NCBI RefSeq assembly: GCF_018403325.1
Contig: NZ_BOSL01000010.1
Coordinates: 1,941-65,940 of the forward strand
Direction of reading: 5' to 3'
Origin: Paenibacillus vini
Lineage (GTDB): Bacteria > Bacillota > Bacilli > Paenibacillales > Paenibacillaceae
DNA length: 64,000 nt
In this document: one piece after another, positions 18,919-27,271 of the stretch
Position numbering within the stretch: position 1 is the first letter of the stretch
Layout: every line of letters begins with the position of its first letter
Position numbers and translations under genes: made by a program
The notes under the pieces: generated by a model
Told to the model about the DNA's origin: nothing
Databases searched by the model: none
Seen by the model: the letters and a program-made list of their open reading frames with translations, nothing else

Positions 18919-20295
18919 TTACATTGCTTTGACTCTCCGTTCCTCCCTTCCGGCCTCAAACGAAACGATAGGATGCCCGGTCGCTTCCAGAAGCGGCCTC
19001 AGAGAGATCCATAGCGAATTGTTCTTCCGGGAGAACTGCACCGGAGTGAGCGGAGACGATACCTCTACCCCTTTAGATACAAGAGTTTCCTTCAGCGGTT
19101 CTATGATAACCGTGGCATCGCCCCATACGATGACCGCGGATTGACTTTGTCCATCCCAGCTAACCTTGGCGCCCAGCCGTTCCATCGTCGAACGAAGCGG
19201 AACCATGTACTGGCCGTCTGTAAGCTCATATTCTCCGGCAGCCAGCTTCGTCGCTACCCCTCCGGCCTCCACATACAGCGGCTCTCCCGGACCAAACAAG
19301 GCGGCGTTAGGCTCGATATGACTCTCAATCCAGGCCTTGGACGGGGCAGGCTTCGTTTTGATCTTGGAGGCGGCAGCCAGGCTGAATTGAACCGGCTTTT
19401 GATCCGGAGAAAGCGAGCGAAAGGTATATCCGTGTTTTTTGTAAAATTTAATGATTTCAGGTAATGCCTTAACAGACTCCTCATGTCCGGTTCCGTCATG
19501 CAACAGCACGATCATTTCGTCCTTCAACTTTTCGGAAGTCGCATTCTTGACGATTTCTGCGGCGGGAACACCCCTCCGTTTGGAATCTCCGCTATCCACA
19601 TCCCAATCGAACACCTTATAACCGCCCTGCTCCAGCAGCTTGAAATAGGTCTCGTCAAAATGTCCGTACGTGCCGCCCGGAGCCCGGACCATAGCCGGAC
19701 GTACCCCGGTGATTTCACGTACAACTTCCTCGGTCCGCTTGATCTGATCCCAGAAACGTGGAAAGCTGCTATATAAATCGTCATATTCATGATTATACGT
19801 ATGATTTCCGATGGCATGCCCCGCTTCCTTCATACGTTGAATCAGCTCAGGGGATTGCTTCGCGTGCTCGCCCAAAACGAAGAACGTGGCGGTGACTTCC
19901 TCTTCTTTCAATATAGAGAGCACTTGGCCCGTCAATTTGCTTGGTCCGTCGTCAAAAGTAAGGTATACGATCTTTTCAGCCTGAGTAGATGTCGCCCGGG
20001 CGGTTGCGGAAGCGGAAACTGCAGACAAGAGCGGTACAGTAACTACCGCTTCCTGCTTAGACTGCACAGCAAGCTCTTGGAGCGGAACAACGGATGCTCC
20101 TCCGCCCTCATTTGGATCAGCCCGAACCGCATCCTCCGTACCCGAAGCTGACGCGGGCGCAAGCAAGGGCTGCGCCGATGCCGCAGGCAAAGCGGCTTCG
20201 CGCTCTCCGTATAGGAAGGCCGCGGCTATAATTATTAAAATTGCGATAGCTGCCATGCAAAACCTTTTCAAACCGAACATCCACATTTTTCTCAT
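18919..20295 (-). CDS. Secreted polysaccharide deacetylase with C-terminal copper-amine-oxidase-type stalk domain
   Basis: The 458-residue protein has a positively charged N-terminus and a single hydrophobic helix (~12-30), so it is secreted or membrane-tethered. The NodB domain (~105-300) shows all five motifs: TFDDGP, HTYNHEY (metal His pair), RAPGGTYG, DWDVDSGD and LLHDGTG. These enzymes remove N-acetyl groups from peptidoglycan or other wall glycans using a metal ion. The C-terminal 120 residues, with YMVPLRSTMERLGAKVSWD and PLLEATGHP, match the copper amine oxidase N-terminal-like (stalk) domain common in Paenibacillus secreted proteins. It may add to envelope modification together with the MoxR operon 100 nt downstream. 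Confidence 0.92.
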   Translation of the reverse strand: MRKMWMFGLKRFCMAAIAILIIIAAAFLYGEREAALPAASAQPLLAPASASGTEDAVRADPNEGGGASVVPLQELAVQSKQEAVVTVPLLSAVSASATARATSTQAEKIVYLTFDDGPSKLTGQVLSILKEEEVTATFFVLGEHAKQSPELIQRMKEAGHAIGNHTYNHEYDDLYSSFPRFWDQIKRTEEVVREITGVRPAMVRAPGGTYGHFDETYFKLLEQGGYKVFDWDVDSGDSKRRGVPAAEIVKNATSEKLKDEMIVLLHDGTGHEESVKALPEIIKFYKKHGYTFRSLSPDQKPVQFSLAAASKIKTKPAPSKAWIESHIEPNAALFGPGEPLYVEAGGVATKLAAGEYELTDGQYMVPLRSTMERLGAKVSWDGQSQSAVIVWGDATVIIEPLKETLVSKGVEVSSPLTPVQFSRKNNSLWISLRPLLEATGHPIVSFEAGREERRVKAM

Positions 20296-20424
20296 TTATT
20301 TCTACCTCCGCCGTTTATATCAATCATTTCTTTGGCTTTCTGGTAGATTGTATGAAGGTAGAGAAGAAAATAGACTTCCTATTCTTTAATCAAAAATTGA
20401 GAGATATAGCCACGGCGATTTCCA

Positions 20425-20469
20425 CAAAAAAATAAGGATCGCCCATCGCAAGTCTCTCAGACTGGCGAT
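20425..20469 (-). terminator. Intrinsic terminator after bcp
   Basis: On the minus strand ATCGCC pairs with GGCGAT, enclosing an inner hairpin AGTCT-GAG-AGACT, and is followed by CCTTATTTTTTT. It lies 16 nt past the bcp stop codon. Confidence 0.75.
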
Positions 20470-20484
20470 AAGCAACCCTCTTCT

Positions 20485-20961
20485 TTAATCCATCGATCGG
20501 ACGGCCTCCAAGACCTGGTCCGCATGTCCTTTCACCCGAACTCCGCGCCACTCCTTAACGAGTGTGCCGTTCTCATCGATTAAAAAGGTCGAACGCACGA
20601 TCCCTTCGTATTCCCGGCCGTACAATTTTTTGAGCTGCCAGACGCCGAACATGCGGCAGACCTCATGGTCCTCATCCGACAACAGCGGAAACGGCAAGTT
20701 CTGCTTCTCCTTGAACCTGTCGTGGGATTTGACCGGATCGCCGCTGATGCCGAGCACGACTGCCCCCTCCTTCTCCAACTGGCCGCTCCGGTCACGAAAA
20801 TCGCAGGCTTCCTGCGTGCAGGCCGGGGTCATATTTTTCGGATAAAAATAAATCACGACCTTACGGCCCCGGAAATCGCTAAGTGCCATCTCACCCCCGC
20901 CGCTGGCCGGTAGACGAAAGTCAGGAACGGGTTGTCCCATTTGAATCTGTACCTCAGTCAT
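20485..20961 (-). CDS. bcp: Thioredoxin-dependent peroxiredoxin (BCP type)
   Basis: The 158-residue cytoplasmic peroxiredoxin has the BCP/PrxQ signature NMTPACTQEACDFRD, with peroxidatic Cys48 and resolving Cys53 five residues apart, after an FYPK motif. It reduces hydrogen peroxide and organic peroxides with thioredoxin as donor. The start ATG has a GGAGAAGGAGAG site. It is transcribed divergently from the LCP gene across 152 bp. It is a single-gene unit with its own terminator. Confidence 0.95.
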   Translation of the reverse strand: MTEVQIQMGQPVPDFRLPASGGGEMALSDFRGRKVVIYFYPKNMTPACTQEACDFRDRSGQLEKEGAVVLGISGDPVKSHDRFKEKQNLPFPLLSDEDHEVCRMFGVWQLKKLYGREYEGIVRSTFLIDENGTLVKEWRGVRVKGHADQVLEAVRSMD

Positions 20962-21018
20962 ATAATTTCTCTCCTTCTCTCCTTAACCCATCAACAACTT
21001 TTGTCAATATATGATAAA

Positions 21019-21047
21019 TTGATTGTAATTATAAAAGAAATTATAAT
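21019..21047 (+). promoter_or_regulatory. Promoter of the LCP gene
   Basis: TTGATT (21019-21024) and TATAAT (21042-21047) are 17 bp apart, ahead of a GAAAGGA ribosome site at about 21100. Confidence 0.65.
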
Positions 21048-21113
21048 GTAATGATATGAAGACATCCATTTTCGAAGCGAATTCATTCGTTTTTCTCTGA
21101 AAGGACGAACAAA

Positions 21114-22175
21114 ATGACAAAACGCACTAAAAGAGCGATCATCTGGTCCGCAGTCGGAGTACTGGTCGTCGTAGCCGCTCTCGTGGCTTACTATTTCATC
21201 GCCATTTACAATCAGGTTGACGACTTCCAGAAAACCGGCGAGGATTCACCTTTCTATAATGTTAAACCTACCGAAACCAAGGTACCGGAACCTCCGAAAT
21301 GGGAAGGAACCGAGCGCGTCAACATCCTGTTGATGGGCGTCGATGCCCGCGGCTTGAAAAAGGGCGAGATTCCCCGTTCCGATACGATGCTTGTAGCCTC
21401 GCTTGATCCGGTCGCCAAAAAGGTGAATTTATTCTCCATTATGCGCGATACTTACACGAAAATTCCGGATCATGGATCGGACCGAATTAACAGCGCGATA
21501 ACGCATGGCCCGAATACGGCGATGAAGGCGGTATCCGATCTGCTGGGCATTCCAATCCAATATTATGTATATACCGACTTCCAGGGATTCATCGAACTGG
21601 TGGATGCTGTTGGGGGTGTTGATTTTTACGTCGAAAAAGATATGCACTATACCAGCAAAGCGGATAATCATGAATACGATATCGATCTGAAGAAGGGCCA
21701 GCAGCACCTGGACGGGAGTACAGCCCTGCAGTATGTGCGTTTCCGGCATGACGCCTTGTCCGACTTTACGCGGACAGAGCGGCAGCGGAATTTCCTGAAG
21801 GCCGTCGCCGATAAAATGAAGTCGACCACCTCCATCATGAAGCTTCCGTCGATTCTGGATAAAGTCAATCCTTACATCGACACCAACCTGTCCGTTGAAG
21901 ATATGTGGAAGTTGGCCACGGTAGGCTACTCCAGCGAAATGGGCTCCAGCGAACAGATTCCGCCTATGGATCTGCTCGTGGAGAAAAAGGTCGGAGGCTC
22001 GGATGTGTTAGGCGTACGAAGCGAGGATCAGCTCAAAGACTTCGTACAGGAAGTATTCAATGGAACCGGAACTACTGACAGCGAAGCGGACACCTCCACC
22101 GACGGAAACGGAAACGCCACTCCTTCGGATTCGGGAAACAGCGAGAGTGGGCAGACTACTTCCACCGGACCTTAA
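21114..22175 (+). CDS. LytR-CpsA-Psr family wall-polymer ligase
   Basis: The 353-residue protein has a short basic N-terminus, one membrane helix (~10-30) and an extracytoplasmic LCP domain. Family landmarks are visible: NILLMGVDAR, RSDTMLVASLDP, FSIMRDTY(T)KIPDHG with the phosphate-binding Arg, VGGVDFYVEKDM, and QYVRFRHD...DFTRTERQRNFL. LCP enzymes move teichoic acid, teichuronic acid or capsule precursors from undecaprenyl pyrophosphate to peptidoglycan. The C-terminus is a Ser/Thr/Asp-rich tail of ~40 residues. It is followed by dispersed repeat copy B rather than a clear terminator. Confidence 0.93.
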   Translation: MTKRTKRAIIWSAVGVLVVVAALVAYYFIAIYNQVDDFQKTGEDSPFYNVKPTETKVPEPPKWEGTERVNILLMGVDARGLKKGEIPRSDTMLVASLDPVAKKVNLFSIMRDTYTKIPDHGSDRINSAITHGPNTAMKAVSDLLGIPIQYYVYTDFQGFIELVDAVGGVDFYVEKDMHYTSKADNHEYDIDLKKGQQHLDGSTALQYVRFRHDALSDFTRTERQRNFLKAVADKMKSTTSIMKLPSILDKVNPYIDTNLSVEDMWKLATVGYSSEMGSSEQIPPMDLLVEKKVGGSDVLGVRSEDQLKDFVQEVFNGTGTTDSEADTSTDGNGNATPSDSGNSESGQTTSTGP

Positions 22176-22204
22176 GTTCCGGCTTGGAAGCTGAACCTAT
22201 TCTG

Positions 22205-22382
22205 AAAGAGGTTATTAAAAAAGTCATCCTTCCACGACGAAGCAGATCATGAAGCGGATTCGACGTCGAATCTTGAATTCAGCCGGGCCTTCCGTTGCTC
22301 ACGTACCTCATGTACGTTCCGCTACTCAGTCCCTAGCTTCATCCAACCTTCTTGGTCCTGAAAACCTGACTTTTTGAATTCG
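22205..22382. repeat. Dispersed repeat, copy B (inverted)
   Basis: This copy reads in the opposite direction to the other three: it starts AAAGAGGTTATTAAAAAAGTC and ends CCTGACTTTTTGAATTCGC, and it contains the reverse complements of CTGAATTCAAGATTCGACG, ACGTGAGCAACGGA and GGACTGAGTAGCGGA. It fills most of the gap between the LCP gene and hemL, so it lies in the hemL leader or promoter region. Its left arm is imperfect. Confidence 0.8.
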
Positions 22383-22404
22383 CACTGAAAGGAAGTTTTA
22401 CTTT

Positions 22405-23718
22405 ATGAACCGAAAGCAATCAGAGCTTCTGTACGAAGAAGCATTGAAACACATTGTCGGCGGCGTCAACAGCCCCTCCCGCTCATTCAAGGCGGTCGGG
22501 GGCGGGGCGCCCGTCTTTATGAAAAAGGCACAAGGCGCACACTTCTGGGACGTTGACGGGAACCGTTACGTCGATTATCTCGCCGCCTACGGGCCGATCA
22601 TTACGGGGCATGCCCATCCTCATGTCACCAAAGCGATCCAGGAAGCGGCCGCCAACGGTACGCTGTACGGCACGCCGACCGAGCTGGAGATCAAGCTGGC
22701 TTCCATGCTGAAAGAAGCGATCCCGTCGATGGACAAGGTCCGCTTCGTCAACTCCGGTACGGAAGCGGTCATGACGACGATCCGGGTGGCCCGCGCCTAT
22801 ACGAAGCGCAACAAAATCATTAAATTTGCCGGATGCTATCACGGCCACTCCGACTTGGTGCTGGTAGCCGCAGGTTCCGGGCCGTCCACGCTCGGCATTC
22901 CGGATAGCGCAGGCATTCCGACAAGCATTGCCCAAGAGGTAATTACGGTACCGTTCAACGATGCGGATGCGCTGGGAGATGCTCTTGAGCAATGGGGCGA
23001 CGATGTAGCCGCCGTCATGGTCGAGCCCATCGTCGGCAACTTCGGTATGGTCATGCCTGAGCCGGGCTTCCTTGAGGAAGTTTGCCGCCTGACACGGTAT
23101 TACGGCGCTCTCGTCATTTACGACGAGGTCATTACCGCCTTCCGTTTCCATTACGGATCAACACAGACCTATGCTGGTCTTGCCAATCATGATCTGATTA
23201 GGCCGGATCTGACCGCGCTCGGCAAAATTATCGGCGGCGGGCTGCCGATCGGGGCTTATGGCGGCAGCAAGGAAGTCATGGAGCAGGTCGCTCCGCTCGG
23301 TCCGGCCTATCAAGCCGGGACTATGGCGGGCAATCCCGCATCCATCTCCGCCGGCATTGCCTGCCTGGAGGTGCTTCAGGGAGCGGGCGTCTACGAGGAA
23401 ATGGAGCGCCTGACTATCAAGCTGACGGACGGCCTCGCCGATTCCGCCCGCCGCCATGGCGTGCCGCTCACGATCAACCGGATCCGCGGCTCCTTCTCCA
23501 CCCATTTCTGCGACCATCCGGTCACGAATTACGACGAGGCGCAGGATACCGACGGCGAAGCCTTTGCCGCGTTCTTCCGTGCCATGCTGAACCGGGGCGT
23601 CAATCTGGCCCCATCCAAGTATGAAGCCTGGTTCCTGACGACGGCGCACACGGAAGCGGACATCGACTTCACGCTGGAAGCGGCGGAGGCGTCCTTTAAA
23701 GAGATCAGTTCAAAATAA
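22405..23718 (+). CDS. hemL: Glutamate-1-semialdehyde 2,1-aminomutase
   Basis: The 437-residue PLP enzyme matches GSA aminomutase over its whole length: [15 protein letters not shown] at the start, [20 protein letters not shown], the pyridine-ring aspartate in [12 protein letters not shown], and the Schiff-base lysine in [17 protein letters not shown] (around residue 270). It makes 5-aminolevulinate from glutamate-1-semialdehyde in the C5 route to haem. The rest of the pathway is not adjacent, and many Firmicutes carry a second GSA-AM paralogue outside the hem operon, so this could be one. A site GAAAGGAAG lies ~11 nt before the ATG. Confidence 0.95.
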   Translation: MNRKQSELLYEEALKHIVGGVNSPSRSFKAVGGGAPVFMKKAQGAHFWDVDGNRYVDYLAAYGPIITGHAHPHVTKAIQEAAANGTLYGTPTELEIKLASMLKEAIPSMDKVRFVNSGTEAVMTTIRVARAYTKRNKIIKFAGCYHGHSDLVLVAAGSGPSTLGIPDSAGIPTSIAQEVITVPFNDADALGDALEQWGDDVAAVMVEPIVGNFGMVMPEPGFLEEVCRLTRYYGALVIYDEVITAFRFHYGSTQTYAGLANHDLIRPDLTALGKIIGGGLPIGAYGGSKEVMEQVAPLGPAYQAGTMAGNPASISAGIACLEVLQGAGVYEEMERLTIKLTDGLADSARRHGVPLTINRIRGSFSTHFCDHPVTNYDEAQDTDGEAFAAFFRAMLNRGVNLAPSKYEAWFLTTAHTEADIDFTLEAAEASFKEISSK

Positions 23719-23726
23719 GCGCACTT

Positions 23727-23772
23727 AAAAAGGCTGCCCGACGTAGCAAAACTACGCAGGCAGCCTTTTATT
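23727..23772. terminator. Bidirectional terminator between hemL and the binding-protein gene
   Basis: AAAAGGCTGCC...GTAG pairs with CTAC...GGCAGCCTTTT, giving T tracts on both strands, so it serves the convergent hemL (plus) and binding-protein (minus) genes. Confidence 0.92.
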
Positions 23773-23782
23773 ATGGAATTAC

Positions 23783-25243
23783 TTATTGAGCTTGGATTTT
23801 ATCAAAGAAGTTCTCTTGTACATACTGCGCCGCTACATCCAGCTGTTTCTTGGAATCCGTACCTTTCTTGGAGAAGGACTCCTGTACTACATTGGACATC
23901 GTCGCATAGAAGTCCTGTGTTCCGAATTGAGCTTCAGGTTTGCCCTCGAGCAAGCCGAAGAGGTTTGGATCGTATTTGAATACATTGTCGTACTTATCAT
24001 AAATCGACTGGATCTTCGTTGCATACTCCGAATCTTCGCTAAAGTATTCGAGCGGAGTCGGGATATAATATTTGCCTTCCGCCTTACGCGCTTGAATTGT
24101 GTCTTCGACGGATTTCAGCGCATCATCGGTAAAGTAGTCGAACGTGATATAACGGAAAGCCATTTCCTGTTCATCTTTTGTTGCGTTCGGATTGATTACA
24201 AGGTAGTTACCGCCCAAAATCCCGTAATGCTTGCCGCCTTTTTCCGCAGCCGGCATCGGATAAACGATAACATCTTCAGGCTTCATGCCGCCTTCATTCA
24301 ATGCGGCTTGAACTACGTCGAACGCTCCGGCGATCACCATAGCCGTCCGGCCTTGTTGGAACGAGCTAATAGCGTCGCCCCAGCCCAGCGCCCAGTCTTG
24401 CGGAATCGCATTGGCTTCCCATCTCAGCTTCTTATAGAAATCAAGCGCCTTGACGCCCGCTTCGGAATTGAACACGGCCGTTACTTTGCCGTCCGTATTG
24501 GTTTCGATATCCCCGCCAGCTTCAAACAGGAAATTCGTCCAGTTCCAGCCCGCTTCATTTCCTTTACCCATTGGAGCAATTCCGGAAATACCCTTTTTCG
24601 GATCTGCCGCCCCTTTAGCTACGTTATACATATCGTCCCAAGTCCAGTCGAGGGCCGGGATTTCGAGGTTCTTCGCTTCCAGGAGCTTCTTGTTCACAAC
24701 GGTGGACGTAACATAACCATTTTGGGTAATACCGTATACTTTGCCGTCTACGATGAACTGATTTTGGAGAACCGGATTAATGTCATCCTTGTACTCCCAG
24801 CCGTTCCACAGTTCCGTAATATCCGCTACCCAACCGCGCTCCACGAGCAATTGCGCTTCGGTCGCCCAGGTGTTATAGAAAGTCGGCGCTTCATTGGACG
24901 CCATTTTCACACCGATCTCATTGACGCTGTATTGCCAGTCATCCTTTACGATCGTCACGTTTGGATACTTAGCTTGGAACCGTGCGATCTTATCGTCTTC
25001 TTGAGCGCGAAGCGTAGTCTCGTCCGGCAACGGATAGTGGATTTTAAGCGTTACTTTTCTTTGCGTAATATCGTCAGCCGGTTCTTCCGTCTGAGCCGCG
25101 TTGCCTCCGTTCGAGTTACTCGGAGCTGCCCCTCCGTTATTGGTCTGACTTTCCGTGTTCTTGTTGCCTCCGCCTCCGCCGCACGCTGCAAGCAGCGAAC
25201 CGAACAGCATGAGGCACATCAATAATGCTGAGAACTTGCGCAT
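23783..25243 (-). CDS. Sugar ABC transporter substrate-binding lipoprotein
   Basis: The 486-residue protein has a lipoprotein signal (MRKFSALLMC... lipobox LLAAC, Cys21), a Gly/Asn/Ser linker, and a family 1 extracellular solute-binding fold (WNGWEYKDDINPVL, the Trp-rich pocket WTWDDMYNVAKG, and TAMVIAGAFDVV). It captures a carbohydrate outside the membrane for the two permeases upstream. Given the neighbouring GH65 enzymes and pgmB, an alpha-linked glucose disaccharide is the likely ligand (inference). It has its own promoter with two 21-bp-spaced repeats and a cre-like site. As usual in this family, no ATPase gene is in the cluster; a shared MsmX-type ATPase is expected elsewhere. Confidence 0.93.
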   Translation of the reverse strand: MRKFSALLMCLMLFGSLLAACGGGGGNKNTESQTNNGGAAPSNSNGGNAAQTEEPADDITQRKVTLKIHYPLPDETTLRAQEDDKIARFQAKYPNVTIVKDDWQYSVNEIGVKMASNEAPTFYNTWATEAQLLVERGWVADITELWNGWEYKDDINPVLQNQFIVDGKVYGITQNGYVTSTVVNKKLLEAKNLEIPALDWTWDDMYNVAKGAADPKKGISGIAPMGKGNEAGWNWTNFLFEAGGDIETNTDGKVTAVFNSEAGVKALDFYKKLRWEANAIPQDWALGWGDAISSFQQGRTAMVIAGAFDVVQAALNEGGMKPEDVIVYPMPAAEKGGKHYGILGGNYLVINPNATKDEQEMAFRYITFDYFTDDALKSVEDTIQARKAEGKYYIPTPLEYFSEDSEYATKIQSIYDKYDNVFKYDPNLFGLLEGKPEAQFGTQDFYATMSNVVQESFSKKGTDSKKQLDVAAQYVQENFFDKIQAQ

Positions 25244-25302
25244 TCAAACTCCCCTTTTCATAAATGTTATCGAGGCTTTAATCCTCATTTAGTTACATTT
25301 CT

Positions 25303-25363
25303 ATCTTAGAAGAGAAAACAGTAACCGACGATGTGCATTCATATGACGATCATGCGCAGCACT
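25303..25363 (-). promoter_or_regulatory. Binding-protein promoter with YesN/AraC-type direct repeats
   Basis: On the minus strand the cores GCGCAT (25357-25352) and GCACAT (25336-25331) lie exactly 21 bp apart, and the proximal one ends 22 bp before the -10-like TAAGAT (25308-25303). Promoters at 30465 and 36006 show the same geometry. The -35 is poor, as expected for an activated promoter. Confidence 0.65.
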
Positions 25364-25371
25364 ACGCTAAA

Positions 25372-25385
25372 TGTAAACGCTATCC
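25372..25385. promoter_or_regulatory. cre-like catabolite control site
   Basis: TGTAAACGCTATCC fits the Bacillus cre consensus TGWAARCGYTWNCW at 13 of 14 positions. It lies just upstream of the 21-bp repeats of the binding-protein promoter and overlaps the permease stop codon. CcpA control is inferred only. Confidence 0.5.
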
Positions 25386-26243
25386 CTTGACTGCCGTCAG
25401 GCTGACACTGCGCACAATAAACTTCTGGAAGGCCAGGAATACGAAGATCGGCGGCACCATGACCATAAACAGAATTGAAAACTTGATGCTGCTGTCCAAA
25501 TTTCGGGCGTTGATCACGTATTTATAAATGGCGGTTGCCAGCGTGTACTTATCTTCCGTTTGCATGACGAGCGAAGGCCAGAACCAATCGTTCCAAGCCG
25601 TGGAGAAAATAAAGATGGATAACGTCGCGAAAATCGGAATCGACAGCGGGATGGCAATTCTTAAATAGCTGGTAAGCTCCGACGCTCCGTCGATCCGGGC
25701 CGCTTCAAAAATCTCCGGGTGAATCCCGTCAAAGAAATTTTTCATCAATAAGAAAAAGTACGCATTCGCTCCGGCCGGCAGCCAGAAGGCCCAATACGAA
25801 TTAAGCAGTCCCAACTCCTTCAGGTTTACGAAGTTCGGAATCATATAGCTGGTCGCCGGAATAAACAACGTCAGCAAAATGAAGAAATATACGGCCCGGC
25901 TGTAAGGAACGCGAATTCGCGAAATACTGAACGAAGCCAGTCCGAGTACCATAATGGTCATCACGAGATTACCGAGAAAAATGAACATGGTATTTTTCAG
26001 ATATACCAGCAAAGGAATGTAGTCCCAGCCCTTGGAGAAATTCTCCCAATGCCATTTGGTCGGAAAGAACTTCGGCGGGAAGGTGTTGATTTCAGGATTG
26101 CTCTTCAGACCGTTAAACATGGTCATTGCAATCGGGTACAGCATCGTAAAGGCCATGACGGCAATACATAAAACCATGAAGGCATAGAGTATCTTGTTGA
26201 CGGGCTTCTGCAAGTCCGAAGGCGACAGTATACCTCTCTCCAT
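25380..26243 (-). CDS. Carbohydrate ABC permease, MalG type
   Basis: The 287-residue protein has six membrane helices and the permease EAA loop FEAARIDGASELTSYLRIAIPLSIP around residues 185-210 that docks the ATPase. The start is ATG 26243, with GGGAGGAATATTAAG just upstream; it begins one base after the stop of the MalF-type gene, indicating coupling. Together they form the sugar channel for the binding protein encoded downstream. The longer frame to 26318 overlaps the upstream gene and is not used. Confidence 0.93.
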   Translation of the reverse strand: MERGILSPSDLQKPVNKILYAFMVLCIAVMAFTMLYPIAMTMFNGLKSNPEINTFPPKFFPTKWHWENFSKGWDYIPLLVYLKNTMFIFLGNLVMTIMVLGLASFSISRIRVPYSRAVYFFILLTLFIPATSYMIPNFVNLKELGLLNSYWAFWLPAGANAYFFLLMKNFFDGIHPEIFEAARIDGASELTSYLRIAIPLSIPIFATLSIFIFSTAWNDWFWPSLVMQTEDKYTLATAIYKYVINARNLDSSIKFSILFMVMVPPIFVFLAFQKFIVRSVSLTAVKG

Positions 26244-26244
26244 C

Positions 26245-27177
26245 TTAATATTCCTCCCTGTTGAGCTTGAATTGAATGATGCCGAGAATGCCCAAGACCA
26301 CAAACATAAGCACACCAAGCGCTGTACCGGCTCCGTAATCGAGCTGGGTAAATGCGTTCTTCACCGTAAATAACGCATAGGTCAGCGTAGCTTTGTTCGG
26401 ACCGCCATCCAGCAAGGCCAACTGGGATTGATAGGCTTGAGATGTACCGATAATTTGCAAAATGAGCATCAGCATGATCAAGCTGCGCATAGAAGGAAGC
26501 GTAATATATTTGATCCGGCTCCAAACCCCCGCCCCGTCGATTTCAGCCGCTTCATACCAATCTCTCGGGATACTGAGCACGCCGGCCAGATAGATCAGCA
26601 TCGCAGATCCGAATTGCTGCCACGTTTCCATGAAAACAATGGATATCATCGAGAAGCGTCCGTCGGAAATAAAAGACACCGGATCAGCTCCGAACCACCC
26701 CAACAGGGCATTGATCGGTCCTACCGGATCATACATCCATCTCCACATGCCATACAGAACGACCCCCGGAACGACGAAGGGCAAATAGGCCGCGATCCGG
26801 GCGAAGCCTTGAAAGAACTTCAGCTCCGAAATGGCGATGGCCGCCGCGATCGGCACCCAGAACCCCATGACGAGCGTAAGGAACATAAAATATAACGTGT
26901 TCTTTACAGAGAGCCACAGGTCCGGATTATTAAAAATCTTGACGTAGTTATCGAATCCGACAAACGTATTGCCTTTTACGAAATCGATGTTGTAAAAGCT
27001 GTAGACCATTCCTTTGATGATCGGAACCCATAAAAAAATAATAAAAATGACGATAGCCGGAACGAGAAAAAGATAGCCCCACATATACTTCTTCCAATTT
27101 GACGTCCGTTTGAGCTTTTGGGTCTCTTTCTCTGGCCCCTTTACCCTGTTGCCTGGTGAAATCACCGATTGTTCCAT
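26245..27177 (-). CDS. Carbohydrate ABC permease, MalF type
   Basis: The 310-residue protein has a polar, Lys-rich N-terminus of ~25 residues, six membrane helices and the EAA loop WYEAAEIDGAGVWSRIKYITLPSM around residues 215-238. It pairs with the MalG-type permease. A good ribosome site (AATGAGGGAG) precedes the ATG. It follows the response-regulator gene by 94 nt on the same strand with no visible terminator, so it is probably co-transcribed with the yesM/yesN pair. Confidence 0.93.
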   Translation of the reverse strand: MEQSVISPGNRVKGPEKETQKLKRTSNWKKYMWGYLFLVPAIVIFIIFLWVPIIKGMVYSFYNIDFVKGNTFVGFDNYVKIFNNPDLWLSVKNTLYFMFLTLVMGFWVPIAAAIAISELKFFQGFARIAAYLPFVVPGVVLYGMWRWMYDPVGPINALLGWFGADPVSFISDGRFSMISIVFMETWQQFGSAMLIYLAGVLSIPRDWYEAAEIDGAGVWSRIKYITLPSMRSLIMLMLILQIIGTSQAYQSQLALLDGGPNKATLTYALFTVKNAFTQLDYGAGTALGVLMFVVLGILGIIQFKLNREEY

Positions 27178-27271
27178 GAGTCTCCCTCATTCCTCTTTAG
27201 TGTCCAGCTTTCATTTTAGAAAATAGAGAGGAGTTAGAACATGTGTAATACTATGTGAAGTATAGCTGTTA

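Noticed and set aside
23786-25225. Plus-strand 479-codon frame antisense to the sugar-binding protein
   Set aside because: No family features; the minus-strand lipoprotein is certain.
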